Positions 41,501-54,500 of a DNA stretch of 64,000 bases are shown piece by piece; position 1 is the stretch's first letter, and each line of letters opens with the position of its first letter. Under the pieces are notes generated by a model. That model was not told the origin of the DNA. It was given only the letters and a program-made list of their open reading frames with translations, and ran no database searches. The translations under genes and the position numbers were made by a program. The stretch lies in the NCBI RefSeq assembly GCF_037975245.1, contig NC_092572.1, positions 586,001 through 650,000 on the forward strand. The letters run 5' to 3'. Origin of the DNA: Apostichopus japonicus (Eukaryota; Echinodermata; Holothuroidea; Aspidochirotida; Stichopodidae).

Positions 41501-42806
41501 ACAAGTGCATTGATTAAAACAAAGACTTTATTGCTGTGGTTGCAGGAACTGGATTTCAGTCTAGAAGTCACTCACCAGGTTTGTCATTATCACAGTCTGC
41601 TAACTGTGGCTTTTTATGTTAGGAGTTTTTCTTCAGAGCACATGTCACCTTTGATTTGTAAAACAAGTCCTGAAATTCAGGGAGTTAAAATTTACTGTCT
41701 AAAGATAATTTAAAAAGGTTTTTTTTAACTTCAATCGTCAATGTGGGTGTCAATTAAGGGAATAAGGAGGTACTGATGCAACTTTGATAAATGATAGTTG
41801 ACTGCATCCAAATTAAACCAAGGCCTAGGCTATACTTTTGAAGAAGAAAAAATTAGGCTGAATTCATGTTAGCCTAAAAAGGCTAGGCCAATGCTGACAA
41901 TTAACACAAACCAAGATCATTTAACCATTTGGGCACTTGTTTATGACATACTAAAAGGGTCTATATAATTAGGCCTGTATGTGTACACAACCCACAAGTT
42001 GCCAATGTGTATAGACCTAGCCTAACTAGTTTAGGCCTAGGCTACTTTGTTTTCCTTAGACCTAGTTTAATTGGGCCTTATACTATGCCATATTATGTAA
42101 TGTGCTATAACAGTTGTAGTAATAGCAAGAATGGTCCAGGTCTAACTAAGCCCAGGCTTAACTTATGCTTCGGGCTTAACTAAGGATTAGGGCTTTACGT
42201 GATGCCTAGAGGCTAGCCCACCCTTTTACATAGAACTAAAAGTGATACTTTTTTAGGCTAGGCATAGCCTAGGCATACAATAACTAGGAATTAGGATAAC
42301 TATATGTGCGACTGAAACTGCCATGCCTATGATTAGGAGAGCTGGCATAATGAAATCGAATTTGTGGATCGTAAAACGAGAGAGAATAGCCATGCATGTA
42401 ATTACAGAAACCAGTCTGAACGTAAAATTCTCGCATTGCTTGTACATTACTCGTATTACACTAGGGCCTATGGCTAGTATGGGCCTAGGCTACACAGACT
42501 TTTTTTCATTAGATCTCCATCTTGTTCTTTCTACTTCCAAAAAATTCCTCTTCTTTTATGGTCAGTCGGATAATCGAACAACAATATCCATGTTCTGACC
42601 GATTGCAGCATCCCCAGCAACATTTCTTTCATAATTTCGTACTTTTTTTCGTGTACAAAACGATAGTCTATACACTGTGAGTATGCGTGTCGTCTGCTAT
42701 AAAGTTTTCAAGTGGACCTATTTTACCACCCTGTGTGGGCGTTTTCCCTCTCGACCAATCCAAATCGGTTACATGGTTGGCCAAACTCTCTCTATATACG
42801 GCTCTG
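38588..42806. mobile_element. hAT-type DNA transposon, 4.2 kb, no transposase recognised
   Basis: Perfect 31-bp terminal inverted repeats (left 38588-38618, right 42776-42806) begin CAGAGCCGTATATAGAGAGA, fitting the YARNG start of hAT ends. The 8-bp ACTCTTGT is duplicated at 38580-38587 and 42807-42814. The paralogous module near 34206 (TTGACTCTTGTTATGGA) keeps the unoccupied site with a single copy. The interior has only short open frames (39062-39319, 40535-40726, 41510-41713) without a dimerisation (hATC) or BED motif that I can recognise, so it looks non-autonomous or badly decayed. Confidence 0.85.
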
Positions 42807-44300
42807 ACTCTTGTAATGGACTTGCGCCCTCTATTGTTGTCCTGTTTGGTGTCACCGTTTATGTTACACTAAGCACAGTATAAGCAAGTATGATGTTAGT
42901 AAACAGCCGACTGTCTGATAATCCCCGCACAGAGAACGAAAGAATGGTTTAATTCACAGTTGACTATTTTAATGAACTTGCGCCCTCTCTATTTTTGTGT
43001 TAACATTAACGTTATACTAGGCATAGTGCAATTAACACACATGAAGTTAGCATTCAGCAGGGTGTTGTGGGTGATAATCGATCCAATACAATATTCGACA
43101 TTATGAACAGATTATCTGAAATTTTCTCTTTATCAACAAATATTTGTTTCAAATTGTATATTTATATTAACGGTAACACAATCCTACACAGATGAATACG
43201 TTTATAATTAATGGGTGATTAAATTTGGGATATCAAATCGGAGTCGTTGACTAAGCACAGTATTATCAATGCGTCAAACTATACTGAAATCTCATGCTGT
43301 TATAGAGAGGCTGCAGCTTTTGTTAAGAGTTGTTCGTAAATATCTTTATTTTATTTTTATATTGAAGTAATACTATCCGAGTACTGATTGTTCTAACATT
43401 AGCAGTTTTCCGTAGTCTACTCTCTTGCAGGCTTTTGCTTCTTTGCAATTGGAATATTTAATATTCTTTTCAGTTGGATTATCTCTATTGTGTATAGTTC
43501 TGTCTTGTCGATTTTATGTCACGCAGAATGCTTTCATTTCTTGTTTCTATACTTATAGTTTGACAACTTTGTTTGAAGTTTTTTTTGTTTGTTCGTGTTT
43601 CGTTTCCAGAAATTTGGTTAAATCCTGAGATGACTAGATTCCTGAATGACATGTTCATAGGTGAGAGGCATGGAGAGAAGGAAGAACCGGGACGCGTTTA
43701 ATGAATGAAGGAACCAATAAAATGATGTAATAAGTTAAGCAGGTAAATGTAATTCGTATTGAGAGCGCATTGTGATAACTCTAAACGCTGAATTAATGGG
43801 GGAGGTGGGTAGAATACATTTAACTAGGAAAAAAACTACTTTTCATTAGGGTCATATTTATCATTTATAAATTCTCTTTTCTAAGAAGAATTAATTCTTA
43901 ATATCATATATGACCATATTGGTGATGATCTTGGCATATCATTTGTTATGCAGTTATCTTTCCAGATGGACAAGCCTTGCCTTTTAGCCCCTGATGGTTA
44001 CGCAACCAACACCTACCGAAGAGTTTAACATCGATGTCACGAAGACTACATTATGTCTAGTCCTGTAGCAATCCTACTTTTATTCATGCTTGATAGATAT
44101 GATGTATCTAAATTGAATGCGTCATTACCTACGACCAGTTTTGAAACGTCCCTGTTGTAGATAGCATACGCCCATTAAAAGCCCCATTGACTTACACACT
44201 ATATCACAAAAGTAATGTGGTCTCTAAGTCTAGATAGAAGTTTTCACTAGCTTAACGCTACCCATCACCGGATAGCTGACTAGTTGGCATAGCTACTTTA
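42807..44300. other. Remainder of the interrupted module, then nothing recognised
   Basis: 42807-43060 continues the module split by the hAT element (CTTGCGCCCTCTATTG, then a second half near 42960). From 43060 to 44300 there is AT-rich sequence with no supported feature. Confidence 0.5.
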
Positions 44301-45979
44301 GAAGATATGTGATGTAGTTTACACACTAACGTAGCACAAGAACAACATTCTAGCTGAATTAACGCAAGTTTGCAACGAAGAAATTACTGGCAGTGGTATA
44401 TGAATGCACAGTTCACCTTAACAACTCCCACGGGAGAAAAATTACATATTGTTAGATGGAAAATCCTTTTCTGCATCGGAGAGGAAAGCTTCTCGTAAAA
44501 TTGATAAATTTTCCCAACTCATGACATTTGTGATCGAAACAATGATTCAGATATTATGTGAAAGTAGAACCATGAGCGTTGTCGTCGAAACTTGTGACAA
44601 GGCCTAATGGCCTAACATCATAGACTATTTTAGCATTAAAATCTCAGTAATCCAAAGTTACCAGCTCGGTATTGAAGCATCACATTTTTTGGATCATAGA
44701 AGACATGTTGGTACTTTTGTAAAGAAGTTGTGCATTTCAAGAAAAAGAAGGAACGATGCTCATTCAATAATAATGTCCTTTGTTATGTTTTATATTGTTG
44801 TGATATGTGAGTATGTGTACTTCTCCAAAGTATTTCTCCAAAAAAAAAAAAAAATCCGTCCGTCGGACGCATGCAGCTTAAATATTTTGTGTCTCGGCTA
44901 AAACTATGAGTTCTGGGTTCTTAACAAAGCTGAAATTATTGGTAAACAGAAGCTAGACAGAGTCTTGAAATTTTTATTGAGATTTGGATTTGCCAATTGT
45001 TCATTGTAAAATTTTTGGAAAGCACTTTGTCATAAATATACAATTGCTTTCTAAATGCAAATGTCAAAATCGTTGACACAGACTGACGACTCTGGTATCG
45101 ATCCGATCAAGTTTAAAATGTATTACATAATTGGAATTACATTAACCTGATACTCATCAATCTGTGATAGATAGCATCAAATTGACTCTTCAAATGTGCG
45201 TCCCCATATATATGATTTGTTTTGTAAACTGTGCAGTACACATAAATGGGAGAAGCAGTGTAAATTGTGACATTGGATGCCTGGCTAACTATGGCAAAGG
45301 TAATAGATCACTTAAATACAAATATAATGTAGGTTGTACCATGGCCTCTTAGTATACAAATGTCCAACGTAATTGGTCTCTTTTATTATTAATCCCTCCA
45401 TAATGTTTTCAAGGAACGTTACATAGAACAAATCGTGGGTTTTCTAAACATAAGTCTTGAAACTAATAAGTTTAAGTTAATAAAACAAGTTTATACGTTA
45501 TCCGGTATGGCATCGCAACATGCTATGCAGAATTTTCAAATTGCTATACATATACTATCGATAAGACGACTGCCAAGTCGACCGCGAGGAGTTTATGCAC
45601 CCATCAGTCAGAATAAAACCCTTTGATGACCAATAGTCCGAGGCATCTTTACACTATAAATGAGGTTTATAATTCGATTGATAATTGGGTCTATAATCCG
45701 GTTAAACCATATGCTAATACTCCTTTAGGATTGTATTGTTGTTGTGAATCTCCACACACCCTGGATCCGCGCCAGAAGGAGCCTTACTTCTGTAGAGTTT
45801 TTTCCCTTCCTGTAATTTTAGAAATGTTTGTTCCCATTAGGGGGATTTAGATGAGAAAATTGCATTTCAATGTCAGAAGCGGCAAAGAAAAAGAAGACGA
45901 TTTTGTAGTATTTCTCAATATTTCGAGAAAATGACAAAGTATTTCAGGGAGAAACATGGGAGCAATTTAACAGCTTAGT

Positions 45980-46050
45980 AGTTGTTACAGTACCACCTGT
46001 AACACTTAATTACGAACACAAAGTAGTAGTTACTGATGCACAGTTGTGGG
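45980..46050. repeat. Dispersed repeat with GTTACAG...CTGTAAC palindrome
   Basis: TTGTTACAGTACCACCTGTAAC followed by ACGAACACA..GTAGTAGTTACTGATGCAC. Related copies lie near 51455-51515, 54285-54340 and 54595-54660, three of them inside or beside the left Ig receptor. Function unknown; likely a decayed mobile element end. Confidence 0.55.
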
Positions 46051-46435
46051 ACATGCACAGTATTGATGTACCAGCTACAAGTATCGGCTTAAATTCTTTT
46101 GGAGAATCCCCTTCCGCCTTAATAACCCAATAGTATTGTATTTATAACCTATATACCTAAAACTGTCTAAAGCGGTAATCCTCAACTTTTTACAGGTTTA
46201 CAGTGTGTGTAAGTCGTCAATGGGAAATAGGTAATCGTCTCTATACTTGAGTTCTTAGGAGTAAAATCAATAAGGAAAATAAAAGCAAAAGTAATTTACG
46301 AACGTGAGGTCGTAGTTAATAAATGCAATAGAGTTTAGACAACACAGAGATAATGTGTATCTTTATAGGGAGATTGTGTTGTTACTCTTGTGTCTACAAA
46401 AAATCTGATGAAATAATGAAAGTGTACAATCTTAA

Positions 46436-47708
46436 TAAAAATAATAATGATGATGATGACGATGACAATAATAATAATACAATAATAATAACACAGTTCT
46501 TATAAAGCGCAACACACAACAAAGTCTTGATGTGTTGTACACAAAACAAACATGTATACAAAATATAATACACTACAATCGTGAAAACATATGAAGTTAT
46601 TAACATACTGAGCACATTTGAAATGCTCTGGGTGACTATTAAAAAAAAAAAACCGAAGCACATTGAAAGGAACGTTGGCCATATGGCTTTGTGGATACCG
46701 GGTGTGATTTGGACTAGACCTTAGACGGCGCGCTGGAGTGTAGTTTTGCACAACTCAAATAGCGAGGAGCGATGCCATGAATACACTTAAAAGTTAACAT
46801 GATGACTTTCAATGCGCAGTTTGGCAGGGATCCAATTAAGGTCGGTGTGATGTTAGAGACACGACCAGACTGTGAGACCAATCTGGCAGCAGATTTCTGA
46901 ATGCGTTTTAATTTGCTCAATTGATGATCTGGTAGACCAAACAGCAAACTGATACAGTTATCTAATCGAGAGGAGATGAATACATGAACAAGACGCTCAG
47001 TTGTTCGTCCGTCGAGGAAACTACAAATTTACCGCTTTTATGAAGAGCATAAAGTGCTGCATGGCAAATGTTATTTACAAGCGAATCCATCTTTAGGTTG
47101 TTATCAAATATGACCCCTATATTCCGAACTTTACACACATGTTCAATAAGAACGTTACCGATAATGACATATGAAACAGGTGGTACCCATCTGAAGCGAG
47201 ATGATAGGTGAATAATTTCGGTGTTGTCATCGTTCAATTTCATATCATTTGTAATAGACCAATATTTGATATCTCTGACACAGGATTCCGATTTTGAAAG
47301 CATAGCAATAGTTTATCGTGTCTCATGAGAGTGTAAATTGCGTATCATCAGCATGGTACCATGACTTTGAATAATGTCCTCCAGAAGAGACGTGTACATG
47401 ATGAACGTAAACGGGTCGATTACAGAGCCTTGTGGCACCCCTCGCTCACAACTTGAGATGTATGAGTCATATATGTTTGAACCAATTTCGTGCCGTGTCT
47501 GCAATACCATATCTGTTTACAAGGCGGTCAAACAAAAAGGTAATGATTAATTGTATCAAATGCTGCAGAATAATCCAGCATTCCAAAACTGCTTCATCTC
47601 CATAGTCAGCAGCAAATAACAAACCGTTATGCACACGTAATAAAGCTGTCTCTGTGCTGTGGTAGGATCTGTATGCGCTCTGCTATTATTCCGAAAAAGG
47701 TAATCTTT
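46436..47708 (-). mobile_element. 5'-truncated LINE (CR1/L2-like) with broken reverse transcriptase
   Basis: The minus strand encodes, in shifting frames, LDYSAAFDTINH (near 47570), CERGVPQGSVIDPFTFIMY (near 47440), LNDDNTEIIHLSSR and LSKLKRIQKSAARLVSQ. These are typical of the fingers/palm and C-terminal part of non-LTR reverse transcriptase; the catalytic YxDD is not intact. It ends in an ATT/ATC-rich 3' tail (46440-46495). The 9-bp CAATCTTAA flanks it (46427-46435, 47709-47717), and the sister copy near 59470 is uninterrupted. Confidence 0.8.
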
Positions 47709-48482
47709 CAATCTTAACTTTAGTAAATCATTAGTAACAAACTAGAAGTAACAAAATTATAATTATTCTCAATGATCTCGTTTATCACAATGAATACTTT
47801 TTAAATATGTTAAAATTTTCAACAAATATAATCTTTTCAGGCAATTAATTTGTAATATTATTACCAACGAAAGTATTCTCGAGTTTTTAAAGAATGGTGC
47901 CTCTGAAAGTGAGGTCGTTGTGAAAATGCTATCAAGAACAAATGAACACAGCTTCTTCGCATATATATATTCTATTGATGGCGTTCTGAAAATACTATCA
48001 TAAACAATCGAAAACATATCCTTCGCTAACATAATATTCATTTCATTAATTAATATTAATATTTAATTCTAGCAAATCACAAATGTTCATAAGAATTATA
48101 AAAGACAAGTGCATTGTTCTAGCTACAGAAATTTTTTTGTGTTACTGTTTCTTTTTGTTAATTTATATTTGCTGCATGGAAAATTAGAAAAAGGAAGATA
48201 AATGTTTAACAATAAAAAGGAATGCGATATCGTGTTTGAGCTTTCAAGAAGCCAAGCATCACGTTTGATTGCACTTTGCACTTTAATAACACCTACTTTA
48301 AAAATGCAAATAACAGGAAGAAAACACAAACAACTGACAGATGGAGCATTATTGAAACTTTTCGTACTGTCAGTGATTTGAAGCATGGTATGATAGGACA
48401 GTATAGTATGGTACAGTATTTGTAAAATATAAATTTAAAAGGGCGAAATTTGTTTCCATAGTTGCTAATCCAGATTTAGACA

Positions 48483-48562
48483 TCATATTCTTTTCCGTGT
48501 AATCTGCGACACAATCGACGATGACGCAAGGCTCATATCCCCTTTCCCCATCCTACTTACAG
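48483..48562 (-). CDS. Left Ig receptor: last exon
   Basis: After ATAGTCCCAG. In the phase left by the cassette it reads VSRMGKGDMSLASSSIVSQI then TRKRI and stops at TGA (48485-48483). The alternative frame stops at once (TGTAAGTAG). This supports the phase 1 reading of the homologous exon at 60368-60459. Confidence 0.5.
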
Positions 48563-51500
48563 CTGGGACTATAAAAATTGAAAAAGAGAAAAACTACAAA
48601 CATGATTCACTGAAAGGTTCGTCTTTCATGAATACGTTACGGCCTTTTGCTAATACTATGAATATTTTTATAAACTTTTATTAACATAATGTGAAGGTAA
48701 TGTTTAATGTGCAGGATCACAGCATAATCACAAATTAGAGAAAGAAATACGTTTTTGCTTTATGTAAGGGCCTATTTTATTCAATTCACTAAATACATTA
48801 TATCATTACAAATATGGCTAATGGTAATTACTGAATGTGGAATGTGGTAAGCTACAGAAACAAACTCTACATCTATATGTCTTTTACTTGAAATAATGGA
48901 CAGTCATATTACTAAAACTTTCAAACAGAATATGAAATCATACTTGTTTTTTGTAAAACTTACATTCTAAAATATAATAAAGTAATAAACAAAGTTACAT
49001 ACATTTCATATATAGAATTAGTGGTTGCGTGAAGCTGAATATCTGCAGAGTAACACTATGTTTTCTCTCGTTCTTGTCATTATATCCGTTACTCTCTTCT
49101 TTCTGAAATCTATCTCGACAGAAAAGTTAAGATATATTAAGATCGGTTTATAAAAGTTAATCGTATATACTTCCACCAGGTATAGTAATTTTATCATGAA
49201 CATAACAAGTATACTATGCGTGGAAATATTGCATATATATATGTAATCTAGACTGTGATGGCATGAACAAAGTTTCGAATTTAAATCTATCGTACGGTTA
49301 TGTAGTGTATGCAATGTACAACATATCTATATACAATATATCTGTATAAAGAACACTCGAAGGCTGGTAAGGTCAAAATTAATATGGTACACAGCAATAC
49401 GTAGTACAGCATGAAGATCCGCACGGGTATAGTTGGTGAAGCAACACGGATGTGTTTATGTCAACACGTACAGCGATACAGTGATTTGACATAACGGTCA
49501 ATGACATGTGCTACGAATATTAATTCGTACAGTACACAATATACTGTGAAAAGCTATATAGTGACTGTTCTGTCACAAATACAGGTGAACAATTCCATCA
49601 AGAAAGTTCTTAAACAAACAGTTAACTTTTATCAGACGGGGAAAGGTGTGAACCAGGTCAAGAACTATTACTTCTTTTGGAAAATGACGTTTACAGTTTC
49701 TCGATTCGTGCATTACTTGAATTTTCTTTGTGGCTGTGTTCACGATAAGTAACGTTAGATGTAAGATACAATAATAAAAGCTATTATTTGTTAACTGTGT
49801 CTAACGTATAATATGTTGTATATAAATATATACCTTTTACGTTCGGAAGAGAATACGCAACTTCTATCATGTCTGTCTGAAAATATATTAAAAATATTTT
49901 GAAGTTGGAAATAAACCCTATTACATATTATTGAGGAATTGGGTTTAAGAAACAATTACCTCCAGTGTATAGAAGCTTCGGTTAATTGACATCCATTTAA
50001 ATGACATACAGAAGTAAGGATCGATTAGTGTTATTAGGAAATTTATACAAGTAGACGATATAACTTTATTATATAACTTATTTGAATACCTGCAGGGTAA
50101 TTGTGATAGTAAACACTTTGTTGTCTTTCGTTCTTGTCATTATCACTGTAACTATCTTCTTTCTGAAATCTATAACGACATAGACGTTAGTTAAAAAGGA
50201 ATTAAGAAGAACGGAGAAAGTTAATCCTATATACTTCCACCAGCTTGATTGATTTCATCATGAACATAACAAATATGCTATGCGTGGAAATCTTTCAACA
50301 TTTAAAAATTAATTGCAAACTTTAGGAAACAACATATGTAATCTAGACTGTGATGTCATGAAAAAAGTTTTGAAAGTAGACCTATCAAACAGTTATGTAG
50401 TATATGTAATGTACAAAATATGTTTATACAGTAGATCTTTATAAAGAAGATATCCAGGCTGGTTAGGTCAAAAATAGGCTACACATAACGACGTTATACA
50501 AGGGAATAGTTGGTATTGCAACCGATGTCTGTATGTCAAGACGTACTGCGAGCCTGGCAGTGGATAGACATAACGGTCAATGAATGACGTGTGCTACGAA
50601 TACGTACTTTGTACAGTTCACTATATACTGTGATAAGCTATATAGTAACTGTTCAGGCTCAAATACATGTTAACAATGCCATCAAGAGAGTTCTAAAACA
50701 AACAGTTAACTTTGATAAGACTGGGCAAGGTGTGAACCAGGTTAAGAACTACTATTTCTTTTACTGTTCCTCGATTCGTGCCAGGGGCGTAGCGAAGGGT
50801 TTTTTGTTGGGGGGTGTGGAGAATTTAATTTGCCGACGGATCTGAAAGTGGTGACTGAAATGGCAATTTTTCAGTTTTGAAACGTCCTTAGATGCAATCT
50901 GGTGTATATTCTAAGTCAAATTTGATTTGCCGACGGATCTGGAAGTGGTGACTGAAATGGGGGAGGGGTCTAAGGGGAAGGGGTGTCCCCCTCCCCTTTG
51001 AAAAATTTTTAGTTCTGAAACGTCCTTAGATGCAATCTGGTGTATATTTTAAGTCAAATTTGATTTGCCGACGGATCTTGAAGTGGTGACTGAAATCGGG
51101 GAGGGGTCTAAGGGTAGGGGGTCTACCCCTCCCCTTTGGAAAATTTTTAGTTTTGAAACGTCCTTAGATGCAATGTGGTGCATATTTTAAGTCAAATTTG
51201 GCACGGAAGAAGCTCCCTTTCTCCTTTTCTCTATTCAGCTTTCCTTCTTTCTTCCCCTTCCGATCTCTCTTCACCTTTTCTCCTTTTGCCGACAGACCCA
51301 AAATTTGCCGACAGCGACCAAATTATTGGGGGGGTGTGACACCCCCCACCCCCCACCCCCCCCCCCCCCCCCCGCTCGCTACGCCCCTGATTCGTGCATT
51401 AATGATATACATTTGCTGCTGTGTTTACGATCAGTTACGGCAGATCACCCGATACAGTGCCACCTGTAACACATGTTACCGTGATGCGAACACAGCCTAA

Positions 51501-54500
51501 TAGTTACTGATGCACGGTTGTGGAACATGAACAGTAGTTACTGTACTAGCTAGGAGAATCGGGTGGGCAGATGTAAGAAACAACAATAAAAGCTATACTC
51601 TTTTAACGGTGTCAAACGTATAATATGTTCATATTTGAAAATATACCTTTTACGATTGGAAGAGAATTCGCAACTTTTATCATGTCCGTCTGAAAAGATA
51701 ATACAAATATTTTTAAGTTGGAAATAAACCCTTCTTAATATTAAACGCAGTTTCCTTTGAAACATTGGGTTTAAACAAATACCTCCAATGTTAAGCAATT
51801 TCCGTTCATTAATATCCATTTCAATGACATAAAGAGGAAAGTATCGATTTGTTTTCTTAAGAAACTTATACATGTAGACAATATAACTATATTTTACCTA
51901 GTTAACAGTAGTTTAAACTTTTCTTAAAGCAAAACTTAATAAATTAGTGATAGCTTTTCGATGTTGGATTTTCAATTCTGTTTAAATATAGCCTAAAGTG
52001 AACCATGACTATGTTGTACTTACTTTTTAATATTCGTATTAGCAAAGCCACTAGAAATATTAAAGCAAGAACAACTGAAATGACGGCTGCTAATAATTGT
52101 CGTGGTAAATACACCGTAGATAAATTTCTAATAGATGTCACTTCAAAAGAAAAATAAAGAAATTGACTTAAGTTGACATTTCACCAAATTATCTTGTCCT
52201 TATTGTTGGTAAAGAAGCTTGAATTAGGGGTTAAATTCGTAGCACAGACTTGGAATTGTGAAGAAAACTTTTTAAAACAGTTTTGGTACTATGTAAAACC
52301 CAGCCAACTGATACCCTTGAGTGTGAAAGGTGATAAGTTCACCTGTAATTTTTGTTACTTTTTCATAATTGATCACTTACATTTAGCTACAACATTCAAT
52401 ACTTGTGTTGTTGCAACTGGCGGAATCTTGTTGATAGCGAAGCATCTTACTTGCAGAGGCTGTCTCACGGCCACGTGTATCATGAACGTCCAATACGTGA
52501 ATGGTTCTCTATAATAAACATACTCAGTGACGTTGGAAAGGAATTTCCAATCTCCCTCTGTTGACAGCCATTGTAATTCTACACTTGGTCTAGGGTTACC
52601 CTCAGAAATACAGCATACGTTGGCAAACTGGTAAACAGATAGATGATGTAAGCCATTCTCTGCGTATCTGATTGAGGCTGGATCTAAGTTTCAAACAGTT
52701 TAACAATTTAAACAATCACCGATCTCTATTGGAATCAATGAGTTGGTTTAAAGAAACATGGCAATGTATTTACATAATTCAGAATTAGCGTATTCAAAAC
52801 ATAATTTATTTATGAACATCATTCATGTGTGTACCGCATGGAAAGGAATTATACAATCATCTGCCGCTATTGGAATCAATGATTTGGTTTAAAGAATAAA
52901 CTGATTTAGTGGGATAATGCAAAGTTATCCTGAATTTTGAATTAATTAATATCGAATACAATGGGTCTCACAACATACCTTACAAAGGCGATATACATAA
53001 AGTGGGCTTCTTCCATTTGACAATGACTAGAATACATAATAATGTACGAACTGTGTATTTTCCTGTATGACCATTAACATATATTTAGTTTTTAAGCTTA
53101 CACCTTCTTAGACGAGAATGTAAAAACTCATTTTCATGTTTACATATCTTCACGAGCATGACTGTGAAATATTATACAACGTATTGTGCAAATTATATTA
53201 CTTACATAGGACGTCCATTGCCACTTCCGAGTAGACATTCATCGTTTTACGCAACGAACACCTTAACATTTGACGATGATAGCGGCGATTTACTTCAAAG
53301 ATAATCTCACTACTCAATTGTTTAATAACTCCCGCTGAAAAATACGTTTTCACTTCTTGCGAAATAAGCAACGATCTACTTTCATTGATAGTCCATGTGA
53401 TGGTATCCTCTACTGCAAGGGATACATTTATACAACATGTAGCTGATGTTGTCTTATCTTCTGTTGCACCATTTCTCATTGACACGGATGGAAAAGCTGC
53501 GGGAGTAAAAGAGACTAAGATCGTTCACATTGCTTAAAAAAGGTAAAGTTCACATTGAGCATTTATTAAGCTAGTTAATTAGCTCTGCGACACAGAAATG
53601 TTTTATTTAAATGAGTGGTTCTCACCAATAACTGAAACTTGAATAGATCTCTCTGACGATGTTCCTGTGTCCGAAAAATCCATACGACAGGTATATGTAC
53701 CAGCATCAAGAAAGTTGACATTGTAAATCTCCAGTGCAGCAAACATGCCGTCTTCCGCTACAGTAGACTTGTAGTCTTCGGTCGTCTTTACTACGCTATC
53801 CACTTGTAAATCATGTTGAATGGTTGTTGATTGGGGCAAAGTCCACGTGACGAATGGTACATGTCCACTCGTGACGAAGTTTACTTTTATTTTCCCAACG
53901 GTACCAAGTCGTATTAGAATTTCCGTGCTTTCGTTCAGAGATACTGTAAGATAGAACAAGCATTCACAATTGCTTGAGGTATAAGTACAGAAATATGATA
54001 CTGAAGATTAAAAAAATGTAACTAACGAACTTGATACGATTATTTGTTTGCAAAATAACTGAGCGATTGGAGCAATAACTCAGAACCCCTGATAATAGTA
54101 AGTATCTTTTGCATGTTTAGATTAATAACAAGACAGGAGTATTCCAAAATAGTATTGGCTGACAATTTGCCTTATCGCTCACTTCCTGAGCGTTTAAATG
54201 TTTAACTTAATGGTAATTACTTTAAATAGCACATATCATGAACTTGACACCCGATACTGATCGCTGGTACAGTTTTATTGCTCGTTTTCTGTAACAAATG
54301 TTACAGTGTTACGAACAAAACGTAGTAATTAATGATGTAAGGTTGTGGGGTATGAGCAGTAGCAGTGCAAGTTCAGGAATACGCGATTGTAAAATGAAGT
54401 CGTATCTAGTCGTTTTATGCTATAAATAGGCCGATGGGTACACCCGAAGATGGCCTTTCTTCGTTCTCGGCATGAGGAATTCAAAGAGAGGTGTTAACTG

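Larger units (their letters stand above)
44300..54060. repeat. Tandem segmental duplication, left copy
   Basis: Collinear with the right copy at 55620-63930. Matched pairs include 44320/55650 (ACACACTA.CGTAGCACA), 45545/56825 (CGATAAGACGACTG), 45830/58950 (GTTCCCATTAGGGG), 47720/59490 (GTAAATCATTAGT), 48480-48562/60368-60459, 49834-49876/62237-62279, 52024-52140/62599-62700 and 52381-52683/63625-63926. The offset is about 11.2-13.1 kb, varying with later insertions. Confidence 0.8.

Noticed and set aside
38588-42806. Autonomous hAT transposase gene
   Set aside because: No open frame over 90 codons and no hATC/BED-like motif recognised inside the element.
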